This document shows, one piece after another, positions 37,031-45,701 of a DNA stretch of 64,000 bases. Below the pieces are notes generated by a model. The model did not search any database. It was not told the DNA's origin and worked only from the letters and a program-made list of their open reading frames with translations. This DNA is from Treponema sp. (GTDB lineage: Bacteria; Spirochaetota; Spirochaetia; Treponematales; Treponemataceae). Location: the NCBI GenBank assembly GCA_017548565.1, contig JAFYZU010000054.1:60689-124688 (forward strand). The letters are read 5' to 3'. Within the stretch, counting starts at the first letter, position 1. Every line of letters starts with the position of its first letter. The position numbers and the translations under genes are program-made.

Positions 37031-37825
37031 TTAAGTAAGCTGTTCAAAGCTGTATCTTGCAAGATTCAAAAACTGCTGTATCATTACTTCGCTTATCATC
37101 TGATCCTTACATGCTTCGTTAAATTCCGTTTCGATTGTCTGCATGATTGTGGAAATATCTCTGTTAGTTAATGGAAGCTTGTGTCCCATTATATTGCTTT
37201 CGAACTGTCTGCTGCGGAAGGTAAAGGGGCCTGCAAAAGCAAGATGCATTTCTACAAGTGTATTTTTTTCGGTAGTTGCAATAAAAGCAAATGATGCAGA
37301 CTGTTCATTGATTGAATGTTCCGGCCCGATTCTTCTGAAAATTGAGATGTTTGAATCAGGAATAGGAATTCTTATATTAGTAAGGATATATTTATCAGGC
37401 ACCTTTTTGAAATTTAATATTGATTCGACATGTGTTTCAGTCTGATTTTTATATTCAATCTTTGCGTCTAAAACCATCAGTGGTGCAAAAAGAGTAAGCT
37501 TTTGTCCTTCGTGGCAGATATTTCCGCCGATTGTTGCAATATTCTGAATGAGTGGATTTGCAATGCTTACAAGCGCATCATATAAAATCTGCGGAATATG
37601 ATTTACACCTACGTTTATAAGCTGCATGATTTTAGTTCCGGGTCCGACATCAATAAAACGTTCATGACGGATAATTTGTGAAAGCTCTTTGATGCCGTGA
37701 GTTGAAACTATTTTTTCAGTATCGGAAGTAAGGTTAGTACACCCTCCAACGACACGTATTTCTTTATTATTATTAATCTGAAAGAGAAGCTCTGAAATGT
37801 TTTTTGCAAGAAGAACAGTTTTCAT
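37031..37825 (-). CDS. FAD-binding subunit of a xanthine-dehydrogenase-like complex
   Basis: A 264-residue CoxM/XdhB-type flavoprotein subunit. The PCMH-fold motifs are recognisable: VVGGCTNL (about residue 25) in place of the usual AGGTDL, and the second FAD loop LIQNIATIGGNICHEG (about 92-107), which is well conserved. It would pass electrons from the Fe-S subunit to an acceptor. It overlaps the Fe-S subunit gene by 4 bases, typical of the medium-small-large set in molybdenum hydroxylases. The enzyme's substrate is unknown because the large subunit is atypical. Confidence 0.85.
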   Translation of the reverse strand: MKTVLLAKNISELLFQINNNKEIRVVGGCTNLTSDTEKIVSTHGIKELSQIIRHERFIDVGPGTKIMQLINVGVNHIPQILYDALVSIANPLIQNIATIGGNICHEGQKLTLFAPLMVLDAKIEYKNQTETHVESILNFKKVPDKYILTNIRIPIPDSNISIFRRIGPEHSINEQSASFAFIATTEKNTLVEMHLAFAGPFTFRSRQFESNIMGHKLPLTNRDISTIMQTIETEFNEACKDQMISEVMIQQFLNLARYSFEQLT

Positions 37826-38325
37826 TTTTTACCTCTCTTATAATGCCTGATTATTTCTTCATAACCCTTATTGTATATTTCCTTTGCAATTAATATTCCG
37901 TTTACTAAAGTGTTTATATCGGTGCAGCACGGCGAAAGATTGTTTACAAAGGCAGCGATTTCATTCCGCGAGAGATTTCTGTTTGTTTTAAGAATCTGAT
38001 AGGCTGAAAAAACTTTTCCTGCATTACAGTAACCGCATAGTTTTATTCCTGCAAGATCGAATCCCTGCATGATGATTGAGTATTCCTTTGTACGCGCAAA
38101 ATAGTCCAGTGTTACGATATCACCTTCGCGTATGATTCCTATAGGGATTTTGCAGGTTGCAACAGGATTATCGTCGAGTAAAACTGCACATGAGCCGCAG
38201 TGTCCCTGAGAGCATCCGCATTTTACCGAGGAACAGCCCTGAGATCTTAGAACCTTCATTAAAGATTCATCAGGATTTGCTTCTATAATGATTTTATTTC
38301 CGTTTAATGTTATCGGTATGTTCAT
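37822..38325 (-). CDS. [2Fe-2S] subunit of a xanthine-dehydrogenase-like complex
   Basis: A 167-residue CoxS/XdhC-type ferredoxin subunit. All eight cluster cysteines are present: the plant-type set in VKCGCSQGHCGSCAVLL plus ATC (residues about 35-60), and the second cluster in LCGYCNAGK and SPCCTD. The usual CRCTGY motif is changed to CCTDI but keeps both cysteines. It overlaps the genes on both sides (1 and 4 bases). Intact clusters next to an altered catalytic subunit suggest that electron transfer is still selected for. Confidence 0.87.
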   Translation of the reverse strand: MNIPITLNGNKIIIEANPDESLMKVLRSQGCSSVKCGCSQGHCGSCAVLLDDNPVATCKIPIGIIREGDIVTLDYFARTKEYSIIMQGFDLAGIKLCGYCNAGKVFSAYQILKTNRNLSRNEIAAFVNNLSPCCTDINTLVNGILIAKEIYNKGYEEIIRHYKRGKK

Positions 38326-40556
38326 TATTTACTTTCTCCTGATGATGTGTTTTTTTGTTTTTCTCTTTCCTTTATAAGCTCGAACAATTGTTTTTCGGTA
38401 CACGGAAGTTTTGTAAGCTGCGTAATCAGCGCGTGCGATAAGGCAGTCGTGAAGGCCGCAGGAAGTGTATTGTGAACAAGTCCTCCGATTTGTCCTGATT
38501 TTTCTTCTGAATGCATGAATTCAATATTAATGTTATCACACGGAATGTTTTTTTCTTCAACAAGCATTTCAAGTTCCTGCTGGATTTCCAGTCGTACAGT
38601 ACGTAAAGCGGCACTTTCATCAAAAAGTTCACCGCAGTCTATCGTTATCCAGATTCCCTTGAGCTTTTCGCTGAATGTGTATGAGTCAACTTCAACCTCT
38701 ACGACTGTTGTTGCAAACGATGTAACACCGTATGGATTGCCCTGGAATTTATCCTTATCCCAGATTTTTTTTGTAGAAGAGGTGAGTCCCTTCTGTGAAG
38801 AAATCGGCAGCGGATTATGAAAGCGTTTTTTCTGAATTTCAAGGCAGCATTTTTTTATAAGCTCGTTCATTGTTCCTATTGAACTTAATGAATCATCAGG
38901 TGCAGAAGGAATTTCGTTTATAAGAAAATCGGAATCAATAAGGATATTGTCTTTTTTTATCTGCAGGGTTTGCATTACCGTTTCTTTCCACATCTCCTGT
39001 ATAACTGAAGACGGTTTTATTGCATGGATGGTAACTTTATTGTCCTGGTGAAGCGTTACGGTAACCTTGCAGTCACTTGTAATTGCAGACTGTCCGTAGT
39101 AATCACTTACGTTATAACCGCTCGCAACTCCTATCCCGCGTAACGGGAGAGCAAAAAACGGAGTGGTACCTTTTTCAGTACGGTCAATTGCATCCATATG
39201 GAATGAAGCATATTTCCTGTTAAAATCACTTATTTTTATTGCACGTTCAAATGTTTCTATCCTGTTCTGGTTATTAAGATGGAAAGGAAATGAAGGAACC
39301 CTCTGGATATTGAATTTTCTTATTTCATACGGATAGAATTGAGAAAGCTGGCATAAAGACTGAATCTGATTTTCTATTGCGAAAAATGCCTGAGATTCTA
39401 CATTTTTTATGTTTATTGAAGTCGGCGGCTTTTTTGAAGTATGACAGTAAGCGTTTATGTAAAGATTTTTACATGAATAATAATTGCACGAAGCGATGGC
39501 AAGCCTGTCGGTAATTTCCTGTGCAAATGGATTTGAACTTCCTGCATCAATTTCAATGTTGATGTTCATTGCAGTAATTTCACCTTCTTTCGAAAGCGCC
39601 GTTTTATAGGTAAATGCAGCATCAACACCAGGAGCAAGGAACATATCTTCTTCTTCCTGTGAAAAAATCAGTTTTACCGGTTTATTCGTAAGATAGGCGG
39701 CAACGGCAACCTGTGTAGTTAATTGTGTCGTGAGCTGAAGGCCCTTTGAATATATTCCCGAAACCTTTGTTTTATGAACATCAACATTTTCTTTTGGAAT
39801 TTTTATAACATCGCTTATGGCTTCCATAACTGAATTAACCCAGCGCGTAGGAGTGTAAACATACATTATATTATCACTGTAAAAACAGAATGCACCTGTA
39901 GTTTCTTCCCATGACGGAGCCTGCTGCTTGAGATACCATTTCTGTTCAACAATATATGGAGCGTTTTTGAAAAGAAGCTTTTCGGCCGTTTCTGCCTGTG
40001 ATTTTTTATATTTTCCTGTTTTTATTACCCTGCTGGCAAGAACTTCTTCAACATTCTGTTCAACATGAGTTTTATCAAGAACTGTATCGAGTGAAGGCAT
40101 GTCATTCAGCTGTGATACAAAGGATGATAATTCGGAAGCAGAATTGTTTTTGTCTTCTTTTATTTTCTGATTATTGATTACATTTTTCAAAGCAGATTCA
40201 AGATTCTGAACATTAAAGTTTATGTTTACCTTTTCAAGAAGCTCTTTAAGTACATGCTCATCCGGGCCGCATAAAATACCTACCGGTTCGCCTGTATACG
40301 AGATGTTATCAGATGCAAAAATCTTGACAGGTGTTTTATTGATTTCAAAATATTTTTTGCCCGGAATATCCGCTGCAGAAAAAAGATAATATCCTTCAGG
40401 AAGTTCATCTATCGTTATGCTTTTAATTGTACCGGATGGAGAAGGACTCCGTATCAAAACTGCAGACAATGCGTCCGACATTTCGATATCGCTGTAAAAA
40501 AAATCAGCATCAAGAGAACGGAGTTGAACTGTTGTTTCTTCCTTGTTTTTTGCCAT
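38325..40556 (-). CDS. Atypical xanthine-dehydrogenase-like molybdopterin subunit
   Basis: A 743-residue protein with the overall layout of XdhA/CoxL large subunits: an N-terminal hammerhead-like domain (FSAADIPGKKYFEI, YTGEPVGILCG) followed by the cofactor-binding region. Key motifs are lost. The family's GGGFGGK loop appears as VSGIYSKG, and the catalytic Glu of the VGEPP motif is replaced (SGQIGGLVHNTLPAAF, Gly692 at the Glu position). It is also shorter than many members. It may bind cofactor without hydroxylase activity or catalyse something else. From memory T. pallidum has an orthologue annotated as quinoline 2-oxidoreductase in a similar neighbourhood. It overlaps both flanking genes by 1 base. 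Confidence 0.8.
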   Translation of the reverse strand: MAKNKEETTVQLRSLDADFFYSDIEMSDALSAVLIRSPSPSGTIKSITIDELPEGYYLFSAADIPGKKYFEINKTPVKIFASDNISYTGEPVGILCGPDEHVLKELLEKVNINFNVQNLESALKNVINNQKIKEDKNNSASELSSFVSQLNDMPSLDTVLDKTHVEQNVEEVLASRVIKTGKYKKSQAETAEKLLFKNAPYIVEQKWYLKQQAPSWEETTGAFCFYSDNIMYVYTPTRWVNSVMEAISDVIKIPKENVDVHKTKVSGIYSKGLQLTTQLTTQVAVAAYLTNKPVKLIFSQEEEDMFLAPGVDAAFTYKTALSKEGEITAMNINIEIDAGSSNPFAQEITDRLAIASCNYYSCKNLYINAYCHTSKKPPTSINIKNVESQAFFAIENQIQSLCQLSQFYPYEIRKFNIQRVPSFPFHLNNQNRIETFERAIKISDFNRKYASFHMDAIDRTEKGTTPFFALPLRGIGVASGYNVSDYYGQSAITSDCKVTVTLHQDNKVTIHAIKPSSVIQEMWKETVMQTLQIKKDNILIDSDFLINEIPSAPDDSLSSIGTMNELIKKCCLEIQKKRFHNPLPISSQKGLTSSTKKIWDKDKFQGNPYGVTSFATTVVEVEVDSYTFSEKLKGIWITIDCGELFDESAALRTVRLEIQQELEMLVEEKNIPCDNINIEFMHSEEKSGQIGGLVHNTLPAAFTTALSHALITQLTKLPCTEKQLFELIKEREKQKNTSSGESK

Positions 40557-41770
40557 TATTTTTTATTCATCATTCCTGTTTCAATTATAGTTTTGATTAC
40601 ATAGTCAGCTTGTTTATTAGTCATCTCCGGATAAAGCGGTATTGAAATTGTTCTTGAATACTGTTTTTCGGCATTCGGATATTTTTCTTTTGTAAAATCA
40701 GGATATAATTTTTTCCAGTAAGTAAAATGGAAAAGGGGAATGAAATGAACTGATATTCCGATCCCTTTTTCCTGAAGTCTTTTTGCAAATTCATCGCGTG
40801 AGATTTTAAGCTTTTCAGGGATAATCCTTAATAAATAAAGATGCCATGCATTTCCATCTGAATCAGGAGGAAGCTTAAGAAAATCATATTTAGAAAATGC
40901 TTCGTTATATTTTTCTACTGTTTTTTTCCGCTGTTCATAAAAAAGCACTGCTCTGTCTACCTGGCAGTAACCGATTGCCGAAAGTACATCTGGAAGATTG
41001 AATTTATAACCCGCATCGATTATGTCATATTCCCAGGAAGCTCTTGAAGAAGTGTAACGGTCCCAGGTCGTTCTGTCCATTCCATGCATCCTCATGACAG
41101 TCATGCGTTTTGCAAGCTCTTTGTTTCTTGTGCAGACCATACCGCCTTCTGCTGTTGTGATTGTTTTTGTTACATAAAATGAAAAAACACCGATATCTCC
41201 GATTGTTCCTGCATATCCGTTTTCGGTAGGCGAGGGATATGAATGTGCCGCATCTTCAACAACATATATTTTATTTTCAGGTGTTGAATATTTTTGTGCA
41301 AGTTCAATTATTTTTTTCATTCTGCAGACGTTTCCTGCTATATGTACCGGAATGATTGCCTTTACCTTATGCTTTTTATCTTTTTTAAGGATTTCTTCAA
41401 TTTTTGCAGGATCTATGTTATAGGAATCTTCTTCTATATCTGCGAATAATACTTCGGCACCTAAATGTCTTGCACAGGCGGCTGTTGAAACAAATGTATA
41501 AGGTGTGGTTATTACGGCATTTTTTTCATTTACACCGCATGCTTCGAGGGCAAGAATCATTCCAGAAGTATTTGAATTTACCGCAAGAGCAGTTATTTTT
41601 CCTTTTTTTTCTGCAATTTCAGGATTTTCAACACTGGCAGCAAATTTTTTTTCAAATTCAAGAGTATATTTTCCTGTCGTAAGCCAGTGAGAATCAAGTA
41701 CATCGAGGACTGCTTTTTTTTCGGCCCTTGTTATTGATGCTCTGTGAAAAGGTACCTTTATTTCTGCCAT
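40556..41770 (-). CDS. DegT/DnrJ/EryC1 family nucleotide-sugar aminotransferase
   Basis: A 404-residue PLP aminotransferase. The pyridine-ring Asp lies in VVEDAAHSYPS (about residue 178) and the Schiff-base Lys in FSFYVTKTITTAEGG (about residue 203), so unlike the homologue at 28098-29153 this one is intact. With the upstream CapD/FlaA1-like dehydratase it would convert a 4-keto-6-deoxy UDP-sugar to an amino sugar, as PseB/PseC or PglF/PglE do for flagellin or surface glycans. The specific sugar cannot be read. It overlaps the large-subunit gene by 1 base. Confidence 0.9.
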   Translation of the reverse strand: MAEIKVPFHRASITRAEKKAVLDVLDSHWLTTGKYTLEFEKKFAASVENPEIAEKKGKITALAVNSNTSGMILALEACGVNEKNAVITTPYTFVSTAACARHLGAEVLFADIEEDSYNIDPAKIEEILKKDKKHKVKAIIPVHIAGNVCRMKKIIELAQKYSTPENKIYVVEDAAHSYPSPTENGYAGTIGDIGVFSFYVTKTITTAEGGMVCTRNKELAKRMTVMRMHGMDRTTWDRYTSSRASWEYDIIDAGYKFNLPDVLSAIGYCQVDRAVLFYEQRKKTVEKYNEAFSKYDFLKLPPDSDGNAWHLYLLRIIPEKLKISRDEFAKRLQEKGIGISVHFIPLFHFTYWKKLYPDFTKEKYPNAEKQYSRTISIPLYPEMTNKQADYVIKTIIETGMMNKK

Positions 41771-41801
41771 CTTTCGTTTATCTCCAGTTTTTTGTTTTAC
41801 C

Positions 41802-43307
41802 CTATAAAATATCTGAACGCTGCTGCTTGTCTTTTTTCATTTCTTCATAAAAGTCACTGAGTGTCCTGCAGTCTTCACATAAAAGGTCCAGCAGTTTTTC
41901 TTTATTCCTGAAATCTTTTTCTTTTCCTTCTGTATAAAAGCAGATCGGATAAAGTGAATCAAGAAGCTTTTGCAGACGATTTGTGTCATATTTAATGTTT
42001 GTAAGCTTAAGAATTTTTTTATATTTCGTCGGCGAAGGATTTTCTTCCTTGAGCCATAACGGTTCGATTATACGTTCACCTTTTCTTGGACCTGTAATCT
42101 TTATTTCAATGTCTTTGCCAAGTTCAAGCCCTGAGATTTTTATAATCTGTTTTGCAAGATCAATGATTTTTATAGGTTCGCCCATATCAAGAAGATATGA
42201 CTGTCCGTTTATTCCGACTCCTCCAGTCTGAAGAACAAGTGAACAGGCTTCCGGAATTGTCATGAAATAGCGTTCCATTTTTTCATCAGTAACTGTAATC
42301 GGACCGCCGTTTTTAATCTGATTCTGGAACAAAGGTAAAATGGAGCCTCTTGATCCAAGAACATTTCCGAAGCGTACGAACATTATTGCATTTTGAGTAT
42401 TTTTTATTTTAGCTGCTGCATCAAGGACAAGTTTTTCACAAAGCATTTTTGAAACACCATAAACGCTTACGGGTGCAACGGCTTTATCTGTCGAAATAAG
42501 GACAAATCTGTTTACGTTATGTTTTACTGCTGCATCAAGAAGATTTTTTGTACCGAATACATTGTTTTCGATTGCCGCTACCTGATTTTCTTCCATCATC
42601 GGAACATGCTTATATGCCGCGCAGTGAAATATAACGCTGCATCTTGTCTGCTTTATGATGTAATCAACGTATTGTCTGTCCCTCATATCACCAATAATAG
42701 GAACAATAGTTGCTTTTTCACCGATTCCTTCTGCCTGTAAAACTTTGAGCTCCCTGAAAATCTGGCAGATTGAATTTTCACCGTGACCAAAAAGATAAAG
42801 ACGTTCTGCACCGCCTGAAAGAAGCTGTCTTGCAAGTTCTGAACCGATTGAGCCGCCCGCTCCGGTAATTAAAACTCTTTTTCCGCGTAAATATGAAAGG
42901 CTTTGTTTTAAAGAGATTGTAACAGGAGTCCTTCCAAGTATATCAAGAGGATTTATTTCACGAGTCTGGACAAAATGAGCCGTACCGTCAATTACTTGGC
43001 TTATTCCCGGAAGAATTTTTATATTATTGAAATTGTTTTTTTTGAGCGTATCGTAAATTTCTTTAGTCTGTTCGACAGTTAATGAAGGAATTGCAATAAT
43101 TGCCTCATCCATATCTGAATTATTAAGGATCGAAGCGACAGATTTAATCGGCCCTAAAACCGGGATTCCGTCGATTGAAGTTCCTATAAGCGATTTATCA
43201 TCATCAAGAAACGCGTTGACTTTACCGAAGATTTTTTTTCTTTTTATGTCATCTGCAATTGTCTGACCTGCAAAACCTGCACCGATAATATATATTCTTT
43301 TTTCCAT
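41802..43307 (-). CDS. Soluble CapD/FlaA1-like nucleotide-sugar 4,6-dehydratase
   Basis: A 501-residue protein with an N-terminal Rossmann domain (MEKRIYIIGAGFAGQTIA) like the CoA-binding/sensor part of CapD proteins and a C-terminal extended SDR with GAGGSIGSELARQ (about residue 149) and STDKAVAPVSVYGVSK (about 270). The YxxxK form resembles FlaA1/PseB; PglF/CapD enzymes usually have Met there. The transmembrane helices that normally precede the CapD/PglF sensor domain are absent, so it should be cytosolic. It starts the minus-strand operon that runs to 34671. Confidence 0.88.
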   Translation of the reverse strand: MEKRIYIIGAGFAGQTIADDIKRKKIFGKVNAFLDDDKSLIGTSIDGIPVLGPIKSVASILNNSDMDEAIIAIPSLTVEQTKEIYDTLKKNNFNNIKILPGISQVIDGTAHFVQTREINPLDILGRTPVTISLKQSLSYLRGKRVLITGAGGSIGSELARQLLSGGAERLYLFGHGENSICQIFRELKVLQAEGIGEKATIVPIIGDMRDRQYVDYIIKQTRCSVIFHCAAYKHVPMMEENQVAAIENNVFGTKNLLDAAVKHNVNRFVLISTDKAVAPVSVYGVSKMLCEKLVLDAAAKIKNTQNAIMFVRFGNVLGSRGSILPLFQNQIKNGGPITVTDEKMERYFMTIPEACSLVLQTGGVGINGQSYLLDMGEPIKIIDLAKQIIKISGLELGKDIEIKITGPRKGERIIEPLWLKEENPSPTKYKKILKLTNIKYDTNRLQKLLDSLYPICFYTEGKEKDFRNKEKLLDLLCEDCRTLSDFYEEMKKDKQQRSDIL

Positions 43308-43383
43308 TTTATATCCCGAGATTTACAATAATTATAATACACAAAAGCGAAAATCTCAATTCACATTTTTTTAATAAAAAGTC

Positions 43384-43411
43384 TAAACATGGGTTAAAAT
43401 CATGCCGAATA
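43384..43411 (+). promoter_or_regulatory. Weak sigma-28 like element upstream of the SPOR gene pair
   Basis: TAAA at 43384-43387 and GCCGAATA at 43404-43411 separated by 16 bases. Both the spacing and the extra A in the -10 depart from consensus. It lies 50 bases upstream of the ATG at 43461 in the 153-base divergent gap, which holds no gene. Confidence 0.25.
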
Positions 43412-43460
43412 AATTAATGATAACCTTGTAATGTTTTAATTTTTTAAATGGGGTGTAATT

Positions 43461-43964
43461 ATGGGGAAAATTAAATTCTATATTTTAAGCTTATTGTTTA
43501 TCCTTACAGGAAACCTTTGTTTTGCAAAACAGATTTCTTTTCAGATTGTCCAGAAATTTGAAAATGTTGAAAATAAAGTAAGGCATGAAGATTTAATTGA
43601 ATCAACTTATATTTTTGAAGATGAACTTCTCGATGCTTTTTTCAGCAAGGGTTTTATTGTTACTAATTCTCCAAGCGTAAATATTGATAAGGAAAATCCT
43701 GAAAAATCGGTAATCAAAGCAGGATTAAAGGACGCAAAGGAAGGACTTTCAGACTATTATGTTCATATAAGCGTTGTTTATAATGATGATAATTCTTTGC
43801 TTCTTGAGAAAGTTGAATGGTCAGTATATAACGGCAAAAACGGAAAGAAAATCAAGTCCGGAGATATAAAAACTTCACGACAGATTAATCTTTTGATTGA
43901 CAGAAGCTTTGTTGATATTACTTCAGAGATAACTGATAAAGTATTAAAAGTGATAAAAGCTTAA
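43461..43964 (+). CDS. Secreted hypothetical protein
   Basis: A 167-residue protein with a signal peptide ending near LCFA (residue 22). The mature part has alternating hydrophobic strands and helices (ISFQIVQKFENVENK, then YYVHISVVYNDDNSLLLEKVEWSV), which resembles small periplasmic or outer-membrane-associated lipoprotein-like folds, but there is no lipobox cysteine and no named domain that I recognise. GGGGTG precedes the ATG. It lies 15 bases before the SPOR-domain gene and is probably cotranscribed with it. Confidence 0.75.
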   Translation: MGKIKFYILSLLFILTGNLCFAKQISFQIVQKFENVENKVRHEDLIESTYIFEDELLDAFFSKGFIVTNSPSVNIDKENPEKSVIKAGLKDAKEGLSDYYVHISVVYNDDNSLLLEKVEWSVYNGKNGKKIKSGDIKTSRQINLLIDRSFVDITSEITDKVLKVIKA

Positions 43965-43979
43965 ATAAAAGGTGGGAAT

Positions 43980-45701
43980 ATGAATAAGAGAAAGCTCAGG
44001 TTATTATCAATATTTTTTATTTTGATTTCATTATGTGTTAAAGTTTATTCTCTTAGTCCTTCGCTGGATGGACGGGCTGTAGTCGTAGATGAAGGCGTAT
44101 TTCCACAAGGCTTGTTTGCAAAAACAGTAGGATATCTTCCGGGTGATATAATCAGTGTTACTAACATCAGCGGTGAAACGACTGTTGATATTCTTGTAAT
44201 AGGTGCACTGGATCCTTCTGAAGGAGTAGCAATCATGCTTTCTCCAGAGGCTGCCAAAGCAATCGGAATTGATGTAAATGCAAATAATATTGTAAAAATA
44301 ACTAAACGTTCAAATCAGGATGAAAGGGTTTATGGTTCTGCAGTTATTGCAAAAGCAAATTCCACTGATTCATCTGATAATTCAAAACCATCTGTTCAAC
44401 CGCCTGCATCAAATCAGGAAGATGAGGTTGAATGGCTTATTGATGATGAACCACAAACAGACATTCAGACAGTCATTGTAGAAGAAACTGAAGACGAAGA
44501 ATCTGCAGATAATGAACCGCAGGAAGAAATAATTGAAGAAGAAGTCGTAGTTCCTCAGGAGATTGAAGAAGACACTTTTGATGAAAATAATATAGAAGAA
44601 ACACCTGCAGAAGAAGTAATAGAAGAAAACGAAGAATCACCGGTAGAAGAAACTGTAGAAGAACAGACAGAAGAACCTGCCGAAGAATTACCGGTAGAAG
44701 AGGAGCAGGTTGAAGAAGAAGTACAGGCAGAAGAATTTGAAGCAGATGAACTTGAAGCAATTGAAGAAGAAACTTCTGCAGAAGAGGTAATAGAAGAAAC
44801 AGAAGAATCACCGGTAGAAGAAGCTGTAGAAGAACAGACAGAAGAACCTGCCGAAGAATTACCGGTAGAAGAAGAGCCGGTTGAAGAAGAAGTACAGGCA
44901 GAAGAATTTGAAGCAGATGAACTTGAAGCAATTGAAGAAGAAACACCTGTAGAAGAAGTAATAGAAGATACCGAAGAATTACCGGTAGAAGAAGAGCAGG
45001 TTGAAGAAGAAATTCAGGCAGAAGAATTTGAAGCCGATGAGCTTGAAGCAATTGAAGAAGAAACACCTGCAGAAGAGGTAATTGAAGAAACTGAAGAACC
45101 TGCAGAAGAAGAAACAGTTGAAGAACAGACGGAAGAGCCTGCCGAAGAATTACCGGTAGAAGAAGAACCTGCGGAAGAAGTAATTGAAGAAAATTCTGAA
45201 GAAGAGCCGGATGAAGCAATCATCGTTGACCTTCCACCTGTAGTTCAGGAAAATCATGCAGAAGCAATGCCTGTTGAAGAAGCACCGGTTGAGCAGTCAT
45301 TTGAAGAAAACATGGTAGAAGAAGCAATTGAAGAAACTCCAGTTGAAGAAACAATTGAAGAAGCATCTGTAGATGAAAATCAGATTGAGGAAGCAATAGA
45401 TCTTACACCGGTAGAAGAAACAGTTGAAGATTCCTCTGTTGAACAGGTAATTGATATTACTGCTGATGATAAACTTGTTGCCAATAAATATTACATCCAG
45501 ATTGCAGTTTTGAAAAATCAAAAGCTTATTCAGGAAATTGTCAATAAATACGGAAAGAATTATCCTGTTGTTGTAATTCCTCTTTCAAACGGAAACAGTC
45601 AGGTATTAATTGGTCCATTAACTGTAGATGAGTATGGTGCTGTTCTTGAACGCTTTAAGGCTTACGGCTACAAGGATGCTTTTGTACGAAAGATAAAATA
45701 A
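43980..45701 (+). CDS. Secreted Glu-rich repeat protein with C-terminal SPOR domain
   Basis: A 573-residue protein: signal peptide (residues 1-24), a beta-rich N-terminal domain (SLDGRAVVVDEGVFPQGL to NIVKITKRS, about 25-118), a roughly 330-residue low-complexity region of Glu/Val/Pro repeats, and a C-terminal SPOR domain (YYIQIAVLKNQKLIQEIV to AYGYKDAFVRKIK, about 497-573). SPOR domains bind denuded septal peptidoglycan, which suggests a division or envelope role. The acidic linker could span the periplasm. The stop is directly adjacent to the convergent coaX stop. Confidence 0.85.
   Translation: MNKRKLRLLSIFFILISLCVKVYSLSPSLDGRAVVVDEGVFPQGLFAKTVGYLPGDIISVTNISGETTVDILVIGALDPSEGVAIMLSPEAAKAIGIDVNANNIVKITKRSNQDERVYGSAVIAKANSTDSSDNSKPSVQPPASNQEDEVEWLIDDEPQTDIQTVIVEETEDEESADNEPQEEIIEEEVVVPQEIEEDTFDENNIEETPAEEVIEENEESPVEETVEEQTEEPAEELPVEEEQVEEEVQAEEFEADELEAIEEETSAEEVIEETEESPVEEAVEEQTEEPAEELPVEEEPVEEEVQAEEFEADELEAIEEETPVEEVIEDTEELPVEEEQVEEEIQAEEFEADELEAIEEETPAEEVIEETEEPAEEETVEEQTEEPAEELPVEEEPAEEVIEENSEEEPDEAIIVDLPPVVQENHAEAMPVEEAPVEQSFEENMVEEAIEETPVEETIEEASVDENQIEEAIDLTPVEETVEDSSVEQVIDITADDKLVANKYYIQIAVLKNQKLIQEIVNKYGKNYPVVVIPLSNGNSQVLIGPLTVDEYGAVLERFKAYGYKDAFVRKIK
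44688..45190 (+). repeat. In-frame acidic repeats inside the SPOR gene
   Basis: The phrase LPVEEE (TTACCGGTAGAAGA at the DNA level) starts at 44688, 44859, 44979 and 45150, giving unit lengths of 171, 120 and 171 bases (57, 40 and 57 codons). Between them lies the repeated block VQAEEFEADELEAIEEET. Units are nearly identical in DNA, so recombination could change the copy number without breaking the frame. Confidence 0.8.

Noticed and set aside
43308..43460. Small gene or RNA in the 153-base divergent gap
   Set aside because: No open frame with a ribosome-binding site and no stable fold was seen; only weak promoter-like elements.
44473..45219. Long Leu-rich open frame on the minus strand opposite the SPOR gene
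   Set aside because: It is the antisense of the GAA/GTA-rich repeat codons; it has no ribosome-binding site, and its sequence is a simple Leu/Gln mirror of the repeats.
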